Positions 44,413 through 53,200 of a stretch of 64,000 bases of DNA are shown piece after piece. Where the stretch lies: NCBI RefSeq assembly GCF_902498805.1, contig NZ_LR701586.1:62001-126000 (forward strand), in the 5' to 3' direction. The notes beneath the pieces are model-generated. The model ran no database searches. It was not told the DNA's origin and was given only the letters and a program-made list of their open reading frames with translations. The translations under genes and the position numbers were made by a program. This DNA is from Imperialibacter sp. EC-SDR9. Its GTDB lineage: Bacteria > Bacteroidota > Bacteroidia > Cytophagales > Cyclobacteriaceae. The stretch's first letter is position 1. Each line of letters starts with the position of its first letter.

Positions 44413-45824
44413 TGAAGTTAACAATCAAAATTAGGCAATGGCTTAAGGATCCGTTGGTAAAAGTAGCGTTGTCAATCGGCATGCTGTTTGTTTTTGTGGT
44501 CTGTACCCTGTATGTCAACCACAGCCAGGTCGATTCACTTAGTAATATCACCCGCCTTGTTGATTACACTGGTAAAATCAGGCACTTGCTTCGGGCTTAT
44601 GAAAGCGAGATAGGGATTGTGCTGCTGGAAGATTCCCTTAGCATTCCTGCCAAGCAGGAGGCAAGCAGCTATGTGTGCAAAGACTATTACAAAAAATATG
44701 TCGGCTTGCTGGCAGTGATTCGGGAGGAGCTGAACAGCCTGCCTATTGGTGAAAAGCTCGAAAAAGAATACATAAAGATCGATGAAGAGGTTAGGAGAAT
44801 TTTTACTAACAAGAACCCATTTAATGCAGCCGCAACAGAGTTTGAGCCGCTTTTTCTTATCTCTATCGACAAGGCAGTGGATCACGTTAACAGTAATATG
44901 GGGGCTATTACCAGCACATATAACGACAGAATGCTGCTTCACGACCGCATAGACAATTTTTTGCTTGTCAGCATTTTTGGACTGTTGTTGTGGTTGTACC
45001 AGGCTGTGTTGAGGCCATCATTTAATCAGCTCCGCAAGAGAAACCAGGATCTGACTGACGCCTTACAACTCAACTCAGCCCTTATTTCATTTGCCAGCCA
45101 CGAGTTCAAAACGCCGCTTACTGTAATGAATTCTAATCTTGAGCTCTCAGAAATGGCCATATATAGAAAAAATTATGAAAAACTTCCGGTTTTACTGTCG
45201 AGGATGGAGATGGCCACTGCCAGCATGGGCAGGGTGATTGAGTCATTTCTTTTCCTCGACAGGCGCTTTGTGTTTGACAAAGCTGATCAGAAAAAGGTGA
45301 ATATCCTGGAGTTTTTTGAGGAGATGAAGATGGAAAGCATCCAGGAATGGGAAGGTGTTCAGGTCAGGCAAAAGCTTAGTGCTGGTGATTTGGAGTGGAG
45401 GATAAACACTCAGGGGTATAAGTATGTAGTCGTTAACCTTATAAGTAACGCCTTGAAGTACAGCCAGGGAAAGCCTGCTCCTGTGGTATCACTTTCGGTG
45501 AGTAACGACTCGTATATTACCACAGTAAGAGACTACGGCATTGGAATTCCCGCTGACGAAAAAGAGCACATTTTCAAACCCTACAAGCGGATGAGCAATA
45601 CCAACGGGATCAAGGGCACTGGCCTGGGCCTGTTCATCGTGAAAACGATTATCGAAAAAGTAGGTGGTGCCATTCAGGTGGAATCAACAGTTGGGATGGG
45701 AACCTCCATGACTGTCACCTTTCCCAGACTACCTTCGCAAAATGAAAAGGTTCATCATCAACCCGACTTTACTGCAAACCCATTGAAGGTGAGCCAGAAA
45801 AAATCTCCTACCGAAGTGAGGTAA
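44412..45824 (+). CDS. Membrane histidine kinase with helical extracytoplasmic sensor
   Basis: This 470-residue kinase has a first membrane helix (VALSIGMLFVFVVCTLYV), a helical periplasmic domain of about 150 residues resembling CHASE3/4-helix-bundle sensors, and a second helix (FLLVSIFGLLLWLYQAVL). A DHp follows with H230 in SFASHEFKTPLTVMNS, and an ATPase domain (NLISNALKYSQG, RDYGIGIPADEKEHIF, GTGLGLFIVKTII). The start at 44412 overlaps the stop of the lipoprotein gene by one base. A lipid-anchored partner and a single receiver encoded just upstream make a plausible three-component module. Confidence 0.92.
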   Translation: MKLTIKIRQWLKDPLVKVALSIGMLFVFVVCTLYVNHSQVDSLSNITRLVDYTGKIRHLLRAYESEIGIVLLEDSLSIPAKQEASSYVCKDYYKKYVGLLAVIREELNSLPIGEKLEKEYIKIDEEVRRIFTNKNPFNAAATEFEPLFLISIDKAVDHVNSNMGAITSTYNDRMLLHDRIDNFLLVSIFGLLLWLYQAVLRPSFNQLRKRNQDLTDALQLNSALISFASHEFKTPLTVMNSNLELSEMAIYRKNYEKLPVLLSRMEMATASMGRVIESFLFLDRRFVFDKADQKKVNILEFFEEMKMESIQEWEGVQVRQKLSAGDLEWRINTQGYKYVVVNLISNALKYSQGKPAPVVSLSVSNDSYITTVRDYGIGIPADEKEHIFKPYKRMSNTNGIKGTGLGLFIVKTIIEKVGGAIQVESTVGMGTSMTVTFPRLPSQNEKVHHQPDFTANPLKVSQKKSPTEVR

Positions 45825-45979
45825 TTGTCGGAAAGCTCTAAAGCCTCAGGGGCGTAATTACTGACTGAGGCTCATTCCCCTTTTTAGATTTTAGTGGATT
45901 GTCCCTCAGCGAGCAGCTTTATGCAAATCGGGCGGTATAAATAAACGTTTTGATTAAACTAGTGTGCGTTTAATCTAAA

Positions 45980-46525
45980 GAATTCCCCGATGCTTGCATC
46001 GGGTGTTGCGATGAGATAGATAACTATCTTTGGTTATGGAAGATAACCATATTAGGAAGAGCCACAATAAAAGTTTGCTGTTGTATCACGTGGTTTGCCC
46101 CTCGAAATATAGGCGGGAAGTTTTCACCGCAGAAGTTGAATCTACGTTGAAATTGACTTGCCAGGGGATATCGGAGCGATATGAGATAAACTTTGTGGAG
46201 ATAGGCTCAGACGAAGACCATGTTCATTTTCTTGTTCAAAGTGTACCAATATATTCACCGAAGAAGGTGGTTCAAACGATAAAGAGTATAACAGCGATAC
46301 GGATATTTGAACTTCATCCAGAAGTAAAGCGGAAGTTATGGGGCGGCAAGTTTTGGAGAAGTGGCTACTACATCAACACCGTAGGCCAATATGCCAATTC
46401 TGATGTAATTAAAGCGTATGTGCAGAACCAAGGGAAGCAATACAAACAAATTCACAGAGGCCAGATGGAACTGTTTTAGATTCGTCTAGCAGTGATACCC
46501 CGTCAGCTTGCTGCGGGGTTGTTCA
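45980..46525 (+). mobile_element. Minimal IS200/IS605-type element with subterminal hairpins
   Basis: A tnpA gene is flanked by two related hairpins, CCCGATGC-TT-GCATCGGG (45986-46003) and CCCCG-T-CAGC-TT-GCTGCGGGG (46498-46518), the second with a bulged T as in known IS608 ends. Both share CCCCG and a TT loop followed by GGGTGTTG or GGGTTGTT. No tnpB accessory gene is present, as in IS200 proper. The exact ends are not determined, since this family makes no target duplication. Confidence 0.75.
46036..46479 (+). CDS. tnpA: IS200-like transposase (Y1/HUH family)
   Basis: The 147-residue protein is a single-strand DNA transposase. The HUH metal motif is H62 and H64 in DEDHVHFLVQ, and the nucleophile tyrosine is probably Y128 in IKAYVQNQG, the usual Y-x-x-x-Q context. 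Other family markers are LLYHVVCPSKYRREVF at the N-terminus and LWGGKFWRSGYYINTVG. The start was set at the ATG at 46036. A perfect TATCTTTG box at 46025-46032 ends only 3 nt before it, which may be chance or may mean the real message starts inside the gene. The reading frame is intact, so the element may be active. Confidence 0.9.
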   Translation: MEDNHIRKSHNKSLLLYHVVCPSKYRREVFTAEVESTLKLTCQGISERYEINFVEIGSDEDHVHFLVQSVPIYSPKKVVQTIKSITAIRIFELHPEVKRKLWGGKFWRSGYYINTVGQYANSDVIKAYVQNQGKQYKQIHRGQMELF

Positions 46526-46597
46526 TTTCCAGATTCTGGGTTTTAGAAAAACCCGGGGAGGGCCTTGTCCGTAAATTCCATATCAAATAAAGCTAGT

Positions 46598-47179
46598 ATG
46601 GAATCACTTTTTGACCAAAAACCTGCACTAATTCTAATAGACATACAAAAGGCCTTTGAAGATATTGCGTACTGGGGTGGGCATCGCAACAATCCAAATG
46701 CTGAACAGAATGCGTCGGAGCTGCTTTTTATGTGGAGAATTCACCAGTTACCTGTCTTCCATGTTCGACATTGTTCTGCCAACCCCCGGTCGCCGCTACA
46801 CTCTTCCAACCCGGGCAATGCTTTTAATGAACTGGTGGAGCCGCTACCTGGAGAGCCTGTGGTAGAAAAAAGTGTCAACAGTGCTTTTATTGGCACCGAC
46901 CTGCAAAAGCGACTGAATGAAAAAGGTATTGACAGCCTGGTTATTGTGGGGTTGACTACAGACCATTGTGTTTCTACCACAACAAGAATGGCCGGCAACC
47001 TGGGCTACAAAACCTATTTGGTGCACGACGCTACAGCCACTTTTAACAAAATCGGACACGACGGAAACGAGTATTCTGCTGGAGTCATTCATGCCACTGC
47101 ATTAGCAAGTTTGAAAGACGAGTTTGCACAGATTGTTTCAACCGATTCGCTAAAAGCGATGGCACCAATATTGAATTAA
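46598..47179 (+). CDS. Isochorismatase-family cysteine hydrolase
   Basis: The 193-residue enzyme has the alpha/beta hydrolase core of isochorismatase-like proteins. Catalytic residues are the aspartate in LILIDIQKAFED, a lysine in VVEKSVNSAF and the cysteine in VGLTTDHCVSTTTRMAGNLG. Family members hydrolyse amides or imides such as nicotinamide, biuret or isochorismate, so the substrate is open. It begins a co-directional run of small enzyme genes and is followed after 15 nt by an AraC regulator that may control it. Confidence 0.9.
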   Translation: MESLFDQKPALILIDIQKAFEDIAYWGGHRNNPNAEQNASELLFMWRIHQLPVFHVRHCSANPRSPLHSSNPGNAFNELVEPLPGEPVVEKSVNSAFIGTDLQKRLNEKGIDSLVIVGLTTDHCVSTTTRMAGNLGYKTYLVHDATATFNKIGHDGNEYSAGVIHATALASLKDEFAQIVSTDSLKAMAPILN

Positions 47180-47194
47180 ATAAAATCAATTCAA

Positions 47195-48076
47195 ATGATC
47201 GTTGCTAACCACTGCCCGGATCAGGAAACGCTTACCCGGTTAAGAAATGAAGTGAATAGCGGGGACAATCGAGGGCTGGAATGGCCCAATGTGGTAGTAA
47301 ACAGCCACTATCAAGCGTTCGAGAAAGAGATACCCGAGAGCTCATTCACTATTTTTTCTGTCAATACCGACGGGCTGGTGACGCTTACCACAAAAGACCG
47401 TGATGTCAGGTTTTGCAGAGAGACTATTTGTGTTGTTAACCCCTTTGAGCATTTCAGCTTCTCCATTCGTGATTCGTTGCCTGTGAACATTATGAACGTG
47501 CACCTGGGCTTTGATACTTACAATGAGATCCTTTCCAATATCCTCTCGGACGATGAAAAGCTGCTTGACAACCCGACTGGACGCAGAGCACCCTATTTGT
47601 TTGACAACCGACTTTTTTTCAACGAGCCTCTGTTTAGAAGTAAGCTACTTAGCTACCAGAGTGACAGCGGCGATGAATACCTTTTGGAACTGATGGATGT
47701 GATGGGCGGACTGATTGGCAAAAATAAAAAGTCTGCTATGAGGATTCCGTCGCAAAAAAGTGCCACCCGAGCTGAGCTTTTCAAGAGGGTAGCCATGGGC
47801 AGAGATATCATTTTCAGCCAGTATAGTGACCCATCGTTGACGGTAGATGTTCTGAGCAGAGAGGTGTTGATGTCGAAGTTTCATTTTATCCGGGTATTCA
47901 GACAGGCCTTTGGGTTTACACCTCACAAACTGCTTCAGCAAGTGAGGGTTAGAAAAGCACTCGAGTATATCGGGAGTGGCGAGATGACCATTGCCGACGT
48001 GGCCGACAAAGTTGGTTTTCAGGAGGCTAACTCGCTTTATCCATTGATCAGAGGAAGACGATTTCAGTTTAATTAG
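47195..48076 (+). CDS. AraC-family transcriptional regulator
   Basis: A 293-residue regulator with a cupin-like sensor part (about residues 1-170) and a C-terminal double helix-turn-helix: LTVDVLSREVLMSKFHFIRVF and IADVADKVGFQEANSLYPL, preceded by FGFTPHKLLQQVRVRKA. The expected final family signature is partly changed (FQEANSLYPLIRGRRFQFN), and the protein ends there without the usual tail, so the second HTH may be truncated. It sits between the isochorismatase-like and MBL-fold genes in the same direction and is the likely regulator of the cluster. Confidence 0.88.
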   Translation: MIVANHCPDQETLTRLRNEVNSGDNRGLEWPNVVVNSHYQAFEKEIPESSFTIFSVNTDGLVTLTTKDRDVRFCRETICVVNPFEHFSFSIRDSLPVNIMNVHLGFDTYNEILSNILSDDEKLLDNPTGRRAPYLFDNRLFFNEPLFRSKLLSYQSDSGDEYLLELMDVMGGLIGKNKKSAMRIPSQKSATRAELFKRVAMGRDIIFSQYSDPSLTVDVLSREVLMSKFHFIRVFRQAFGFTPHKLLQQVRVRKALEYIGSGEMTIADVADKVGFQEANSLYPLIRGRRFQFN

Positions 48077-48111
48077 CAATTTCGAATAGCTGGCGAGGGT
48101 TGGCCTGGTGC

Positions 48112-48119
48112 TAGTTTTG
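48112..48119 (+). promoter_or_regulatory. -7 box (TAGTTTTG) before the MBL-fold gene
   Basis: A perfect TAnnTTTG element ends 20 nt upstream of the ATG at 48140 and overlaps an in-frame GTG at 48119, which is therefore unlikely to be the start. Confidence 0.55.
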
Positions 48120-48139
48120 TGTCAAAAAACAACAAAGAC

Positions 48140-48922
48140 ATGGAACTACAGCTTATTCGAAACGCTACCGTCAAGCTGCAATTCGGTGGTGTCACTTTTT
48201 TAATTGACCCTTATTTGGGAGGAAAATATAGTCAACCCTCACTGGCGGGTAGGTCCAAAAACCCAACCGTTGATCTTCCCTGTAGCATCAAAGAGATCTT
48301 AGAAGGTGTTGATTACATTATTGTCTCTCATCTGCATCCGGATCATTTTGATGACGAGGCACAGCATAATCTCTCCAGACAGGCACCCATTTTTTGCCAG
48401 CCTCAAGACCTGGATGCGCTTATGTCAAGTGGTTTTGGAAACGTCAGGGCCATTGATCGGGACTTGGACATTGAGGGGGTGAGCATCACCCGAACAGACT
48501 GTCAGCATGGCTCAGGTGAGATTCTGCCGCTGATGGGCGTTGCATCTGGTTTTGTATTCCGGCATTTGGAAGAGAAGACTCTTTACTGGTGTGGCGATAC
48601 GGTTTGGTACGATGGAGTGCAAGACGTGATTGACAGGCATAAGCCAGAGGTAGTTGTCTGTCATGCGGGAGGAAACGCTTTTGCGCATTCCTACAACGTA
48701 TTTGGGCCAGCTTTTTCTGGCGATAGTGAGTCTCTGGTTATGGATGCAGGGCAGGTGTTAATGCTTTGTGACTACGCCACGCAAGCGCAGGTGTTGGCTA
48801 CGCATATAGGAGCTCTGGATCATGACTCCCTCACCAGGGAAGAGCTTCGGAACCGGACGATCACACAAGTGGAAAGAGGGCAGCTTCTTATACCCGGTGA
48901 CGGACAGAAAATGATTTTTTAA
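48140..48922 (+). CDS. MBL-fold metallo-hydrolase
   Basis: The 260-residue protein has the metallo-beta-lactamase fold of the UlaG-like type: ATVKLQFGGVTFLIDPYLGG, the metal motif SHLHPDHFDDEA, a further histidine in TDCQHGSGE, and aspartate in LYWCGDTVWYDGV, with a late histidine in VLATHIGALDH. Such enzymes hydrolyse phospho- or thioesters or lactones. The start was set at ATG 48140 on the basis of the promoter box. It is followed by RidA- and SnoaL-like genes, and together they may process a reactive metabolite. Confidence 0.88.
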   Translation: MELQLIRNATVKLQFGGVTFLIDPYLGGKYSQPSLAGRSKNPTVDLPCSIKEILEGVDYIIVSHLHPDHFDDEAQHNLSRQAPIFCQPQDLDALMSSGFGNVRAIDRDLDIEGVSITRTDCQHGSGEILPLMGVASGFVFRHLEEKTLYWCGDTVWYDGVQDVIDRHKPEVVVCHAGGNAFAHSYNVFGPAFSGDSESLVMDAGQVLMLCDYATQAQVLATHIGALDHDSLTREELRNRTITQVERGQLLIPGDGQKMIF

Positions 48923-48934
48923 CCATAAGATTAT

Positions 48935-49417
48935 ATGACCAGCATTGAAAAACAGATCAAAAAATTGGGGCTTGTTCTGCCGAATCCGTCAACGCCGGGT
49001 GGCAACTATTCTTCATGCAATACCCGGGGAAACATCGTGTCGGTGGCGATACAGTTCCCGATAAAAAATGAAGAGTTCCTTTACCAGGGGAAGCTGGGCG
49101 CCGACCTGGACACCGAGGCTGGCTATCAGGCCATGCACCTGTGCGGGCTCAATGTGTTGTCTCAGATAAACAAGTATTTCGACCTTGAAAATATTGAAGG
49201 CCTCAACCATGTCGACATATATTATCGCAGTGCCGACAACTGGGATGATGCCCCAAAGGTAGCGAACGGCGCTTCTGACCTTTTTGTGGAGGTGCTTGGC
49301 GAAAAAGGGCAGCATTCCAGAGCCATCATCGGTGTGCATGCCTTGCCACGACAGTTTTCAGTGGGGCTTTCAGCCACCCTGACCTTGCGCAGACGGATTC
49401 CATGGATTTTCGCCTGA
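48935..49417 (+). CDS. RidA/YjgF-family protein
   Basis: This 160-residue protein belongs to the RidA superfamily of the longer type: IEKQIKKLGLVLPNPSTPGGNYSSC is the N-terminal segment, LYQGKLGADLDTEAGYQAMHLCGLN the core, and HSRAIIGVHALPRQFSVGLSATLTL the C-terminal arginine-containing part. Classical members deaminate reactive enamines and imines; divergent members have unknown roles. It lies 12 nt after the MBL-fold gene, so co-transcription is likely. Confidence 0.87.
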   Translation: MTSIEKQIKKLGLVLPNPSTPGGNYSSCNTRGNIVSVAIQFPIKNEEFLYQGKLGADLDTEAGYQAMHLCGLNVLSQINKYFDLENIEGLNHVDIYYRSADNWDDAPKVANGASDLFVEVLGEKGQHSRAIIGVHALPRQFSVGLSATLTLRRRIPWIFA

Positions 49418-49461
49418 AAGCGGTTCGATAAATAGGTCGTATCCTTTTTAACTTATTTAAG

Positions 49462-49893
49462 ATGAATACCAATAATAATGTTTTAGATCCCGTTCAACTG
49501 TCGCTCTCATTTTTGGAGCGTGTGTGGGGCCCTTCTCATGATCTCGACGCCATCGATGAGTTGATGACCGGGGATTACACCATTACCACTGGCGGCGCTA
49601 GTATCAGCGGGCGCAACGAGTTCAAAGAATGGGTGCGAAATTTTCAACAAAGACTGACCGACGCCATCACGGTGAGCCAGGAGACCATCCGAAATGAATC
49701 AGGCGACCGGGTGATATCCCGGTGGATCTGTACGGGAAAAAATAATGGGATTTTTGGACTACCGGCCGACGGCCGGGAGGTTGCCTTTACCGGAATTGCT
49801 ATTTGGCGTGTTCGGGACGACAGGCTCGCTGAGTGCTGGGTGGAGCGCAGTGCGCTCGAACTCTACCAGAAAATCAAACATGATCACTCATGA
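49462..49893 (+). CDS. SnoaL/NTF2-like protein (ester cyclase type)
   Basis: A 143-residue protein with the cone-shaped NTF2-like fold: LSLSFLERVWGPSHDLDAIDEL, DYTITTGGASISGRNEFKEWV, and FTGIAIWRVRDDRLAECWVE. This matches the SnoaL-like and ester cyclase family, in which a central pocket binds small hydrophobic molecules, but catalysis is not assured. It follows the RidA gene by 44 nt on the same strand in the small-enzyme cluster. Confidence 0.85.
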   Translation: MNTNNNVLDPVQLSLSFLERVWGPSHDLDAIDELMTGDYTITTGGASISGRNEFKEWVRNFQQRLTDAITVSQETIRNESGDRVISRWICTGKNNGIFGLPADGREVAFTGIAIWRVRDDRLAECWVERSALELYQKIKHDHS

Positions 49894-49939
49894 TTTTTAA
49901 TCCGGTTCCTTTTTTATCACTCTTAATTTATTCATTACA

Positions 49940-50566
49940 ATGAAACACATTTTTAAATTGTCGGAAGAGCTGCTCGAAAAGCTCTCCAGTGTTATGGCTG
50001 CCGCACTTTTGATAGTAGGAATGAACGCCTGCCAGCCATCCACTGAAGTGAAGGAACAGCCTCCGTTGACTGGCGAGGCGTTGATCAAAAGAGGTGAATA
50101 CCTGATCAACGCAGGAGCTTGCGGTGACTGTCATTCGCCCAAGATCATGACAGAAACAGGCCCGATCCCTGACCCCGACAGGCTGCTGTCGGGGCATCCT
50201 AAGGACGAAATATTGCCACCCATTGTCAATACCAGCGACTGGATATTGTTTTCTACTGGTGTTACCTCCTTCGTGGGGCCATGGGGGCAGTCATTTGCCG
50301 CCAATCTTACGCCCCACGCCACAGGCATTGGCAACTGGACATTTGAGCATTTCAAAACCGCCATCCGAAAAGGTAAATACAAGGGGCTGGAAGGTTCCAG
50401 AAACCTCGTTCCTCCTATGCCGTGGCAGTTTTACAGCCACATTTCCGACGACGATTTGTATGCGTTGTTCGCCTACTTGAAGTCGATCAAGCCAGTGGAT
50501 AACCAGGTACCTGCTTACATCTCTCCGGAAAATTTATCGCTTAACACGGTTCAAAATGCTGAGTAA
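49940..50566 (+). CDS. Exported c-type cytochrome
   Basis: The 208-residue protein has a hydrophobic N-terminal segment with a possible lipobox (LLIVGMNACQP) and one heme c site, CGDCH in NAGACGDCHSPK (about residues 59-63). An axial methionine candidate lies in VPPMPWQFY. C-terminal segments such as LYALFAYLKSIKPVDN are typical of class I cytochrome c proteins paired with dehydrogenases. It would carry electrons in the periplasm. It is at the end of the small-enzyme run, 46 nt after the SnoaL-like gene; no dehydrogenase partner is adjacent. Confidence 0.85.
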   Translation: MKHIFKLSEELLEKLSSVMAAALLIVGMNACQPSTEVKEQPPLTGEALIKRGEYLINAGACGDCHSPKIMTETGPIPDPDRLLSGHPKDEILPPIVNTSDWILFSTGVTSFVGPWGQSFAANLTPHATGIGNWTFEHFKTAIRKGKYKGLEGSRNLVPPMPWQFYSHISDDDLYALFAYLKSIKPVDNQVPAYISPENLSLNTVQNAE

Positions 50567-50648
50567 ATGGCTATGGGAGCGCATCCTGGCCGGGGAGACC
50601 CGAGGTGGGAGCGCTGCCTTAGTATTGTTAAAGTAAAAAACTTCACTT

Positions 50649-51095
50649 ATGAAAAATTTAGACAGCCTTTGGATGGCCCACGAGCAGCTGCTTGTGACAC
50701 GACTAAGCGGGGATGCGACAATCGCCGACATTGAAAAATGGAAAACCTCTCTCTATACCGCACTTGATGCGATAAGCCAGGGAACAAAGTTCAAAATTTT
50801 GGTCGACTTGTTTGGGTTTACGGCTATCAATGTAGAAGCGCATAAGCGCTTTCGGGAAATTGTGCCCCGCACACTGGCTCAATACGGATGGCGGGTAGGT
50901 TACCTGGAGATGTTTGAGGAGGCCAGCGAATTGCGGTTAGGGTTGAAAGGAGGTATTAGATGTACTGCAGCTGCCCATGTTCATCAGGATGCTACCAAAA
51001 TTGAAAAATACCAAAGTTTGTATGGCACAGGGAGGGAGCAGTTTTTCACCGATCCTTTACAGGCCCGGGAGTGGATCGCCCAACTTGCAGTTTAG
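50649..51095 (+). CDS. Unknown protein, possibly STAS/SpoIIAA-like
   Basis: This 148-residue cytoplasmic protein has alternating strands and helices: HEQLLVTRLSGDATIADIEKW, KFKILVDLFGFTAINVEAHKRF, AQYGWRVGYLEMFEEAS. The order resembles SpoIIAA/STAS-type proteins, but I cannot assign it firmly. A region RCTAAAHVHQDATKIEKYQSLYG near the C-terminus is polar and may be a ligand loop. No operon partner is obvious. Confidence 0.6.
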   Translation: MKNLDSLWMAHEQLLVTRLSGDATIADIEKWKTSLYTALDAISQGTKFKILVDLFGFTAINVEAHKRFREIVPRTLAQYGWRVGYLEMFEEASELRLGLKGGIRCTAAAHVHQDATKIEKYQSLYGTGREQFFTDPLQAREWIAQLAV

Positions 51096-51161
51096 GGTTT
51101 TTCGAAGGCCCAATGCAACCATTTTTATCACTTTCATGTCTGGTTTTTATTTTCAAAACTG

Positions 51162-52529
51162 ATGAGACTCACAATTTTTTTACTGCTGCTTCCGCTTCTG
51201 GTGAAAGCACAGCTCATTGGCGATTTTTGGAAAACCCTTGAGCCCCGCCTCGGAAACAACACCTTCTTTTATTCGCTACAGGTAAATAGTCAGGGAGGTA
51301 TTTACCTGGGAACAAACAAGGGTATTGTTAGGAGCACCGACGAAGGGCGTTCATGGGCAAGCTTAAATGTGGATCCCATGCCCTTCTTTCACCTCGTTGT
51401 ATCTGGGGACTCCATTTATGGCGTTTCCGACAGCGGCATCATTTATGTGTCGTTAAACGGCGGAGAGAGTTGGCACAGCAGCCAGCTACAGCAGGTGGAT
51501 GGTGTAACCGATATCCTGGTGTTGGCTAACGGCGACGTACTGGTGGCCACCGGCTACCTGGAGGTTGCAAATGATGTAGGCTATTTCCGTGGGAACGGAC
51601 TTTTTAAGTCTGTTGACGACGGGCACACCTGGCGCAAAGTTGAGCTCGGGAGGGCTCAGGATCAGTATATTTCGCACCTCGCACAAGGCTCACTGGGCCG
51701 CATTTACGCATCGTTGAATGAGTATACGTCGGCGGACGGTGCTTTGCTGTATTCTGCCGACCACGGAGAAAACTGGCAGCCATTGCCCGATCCTTTGTTC
51801 GACTGGGGAGGTGAGGATGGTTTGGGCACGACAAGCATTGTGCAGGTAACCAGTTTGGAGGTTGACCGCCAGGACAATATTCGGATAAGCCTGCTGGGGG
51901 CCTCCGGTAGAGTGGCCACTTCTTTGAATCTGAGTAGCAGCTTTCAGGGAGCTGTCAATGGAGAGGAATGGAACCACCACCATTTGGTGTCATTTGGCTA
52001 TCCTTGGCTTTACCTGGAGTCGCACAATAGCTTCTTCGCCTCCAATGGCGACAGTTATGCCTTCAGGTTTGGTACCTCGCTGAACCTTTCGGGTGTGTCC
52101 TATTCAAAGCAAGGGCTAGGTTTCGAGAAGAAACATATTAACCCTTTGGTAATAGATGGCGTAGCCCAGTTCAATTACTGTGTTTTTGCTGAGAGTCCAA
52201 CCGGACGAGTCTATTTGATTCAGCAACTGGATCGTACACTGTATTACACTGATGAGTCTGTCAAACAGCCCGTGCTGGGTGTTGACAAAGGCACTGCCAT
52301 AGCCATCTACCCAAACCCTGCCAGCCAATATGTAAGTGTGAGGTTGGCGCCCTCCGTGACTCAGGTGCAAATCGATATCTTTTCGTCCGATGGCTGCCAG
52401 GTTTACAACGGCACTTTTACCACCGGGGGCCAGACTGAGGTGCCGCTAAATGGTGTATTGCCCGGCATTTATTTCGTGACAGTGGCTACCGACCGCTGGA
52501 AGGAGACGCACAGGTTGGTGGTTGAGTAA
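51162..52529 (+). CDS. Secreted sialidase/BNR-repeat-like protein with T9SS type A sorting domain
   Basis: The 455-residue protein has a signal peptide (MRLTIFLLLLPLLVKA) and BNR-like beta-propeller repeats with S-x-D-x-G-x-x-W features: RSTDEGRSWASL, SLNGGESWHSS, KSVDDGHTWRKV, YSADHGENWQPL. The last 75 residues form a type A sorting tail (IYPNPASQYVSVRL to LPGIYFVTVATDRWKETHRLVVE). It should be exported to the cell surface or medium. The propeller repeats occur in sialidases and photosystem assembly factors but also in many proteins without enzyme activity. Confidence 0.88.
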   Translation: MRLTIFLLLLPLLVKAQLIGDFWKTLEPRLGNNTFFYSLQVNSQGGIYLGTNKGIVRSTDEGRSWASLNVDPMPFFHLVVSGDSIYGVSDSGIIYVSLNGGESWHSSQLQQVDGVTDILVLANGDVLVATGYLEVANDVGYFRGNGLFKSVDDGHTWRKVELGRAQDQYISHLAQGSLGRIYASLNEYTSADGALLYSADHGENWQPLPDPLFDWGGEDGLGTTSIVQVTSLEVDRQDNIRISLLGASGRVATSLNLSSSFQGAVNGEEWNHHHLVSFGYPWLYLESHNSFFASNGDSYAFRFGTSLNLSGVSYSKQGLGFEKKHINPLVIDGVAQFNYCVFAESPTGRVYLIQQLDRTLYYTDESVKQPVLGVDKGTAIAIYPNPASQYVSVRLAPSVTQVQIDIFSSDGCQVYNGTFTTGGQTEVPLNGVLPGIYFVTVATDRWKETHRLVVE

Positions 52530-52624
52530 CCCGAAAAAGCAAATAGCCCAATAAGTAGCGGGAGGGCTTATCTAGCCGAAAATGGGAGTTCAATTTTTCA
52601 TAATTTTTGATTGTTCGGACAGGT

Positions 52625-53200
52625 TTGAAAGTTGAAGGTATATACATAGGCATCGTTGAATACTGCGAAAACTGGAAAAGAGGATTCGAAGATGAAAGAG
52701 AACTGATGGTCACCACTTTTCGGAGTCAGATTAAAGCCATTGAACATATTGGCAGCACTGCTATTCCCGGCCAGTGTGCAAAGCCGGTAATTGATATTTT
52801 TGTGGCCGTTTCGCCATTTCGCAAAATTTCCTTTTACGATCGGAAGCTTTTTGCACTTAGTTATCGCAAAACCCCAACGGATATTGCCGGCCGACATCTG
52901 TTTGCCAGGTATACCAGTGAGAACACCTGGACGCATAATTTGCACATATTGCCATGGGACGTTGAATTCTATTCACGGAACGAAATACTATTCAGAGACT
53001 ATTTGAGAAGGAGACCGGACATGGTAGTCAGGTACAATGATTTGAAAAAACTGTTAGTGCTCAGGAATTTCTCTTCACTGGAGGAGTATACAAAGGCGAA
53101 AACTCAATTTATTCAGGAGATTGTGGATTTAGCCAGAATTGAAAAAGGACTCCCGAGGCAGAATGTATGGACAATGGAGTACTTCGAAGACGAAAAATAA
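52625..53200 (+). CDS. GrpB-family (nucleotidyltransferase-fold) protein
   Basis: A protein of about 191 residues with the GrpB/UPF0157 pattern: VEYCENWKRGFEDERELM, then IEHIGSTAIPGQCAKPVIDIFVAV, whose G-S-T and D-x-D-like elements recall nucleotidyltransferases, and LHILPWDVEFYSRNEILFRDYL. There is no ATG before the conserved core. TTG at 52625 is the best placed start, TTG at 52607 is the alternative. The function of the family is poorly defined, with links to CoA metabolism and dephospho-CoA kinase fusions in some organisms. Confidence 0.8.
   Translation: MKVEGIYIGIVEYCENWKRGFEDERELMVTTFRSQIKAIEHIGSTAIPGQCAKPVIDIFVAVSPFRKISFYDRKLFALSYRKTPTDIAGRHLFARYTSENTWTHNLHILPWDVEFYSRNEILFRDYLRRRPDMVVRYNDLKKLLVLRNFSSLEEYTKAKTQFIQEIVDLARIEKGLPRQNVWTMEYFEDEK

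Noticed and set aside
46480-46597. A truncated tnpB gene after the IS200-like transposase.
   Set aside because: Only the right-end hairpin and about 80 nt of non-coding sequence are present before the next gene.
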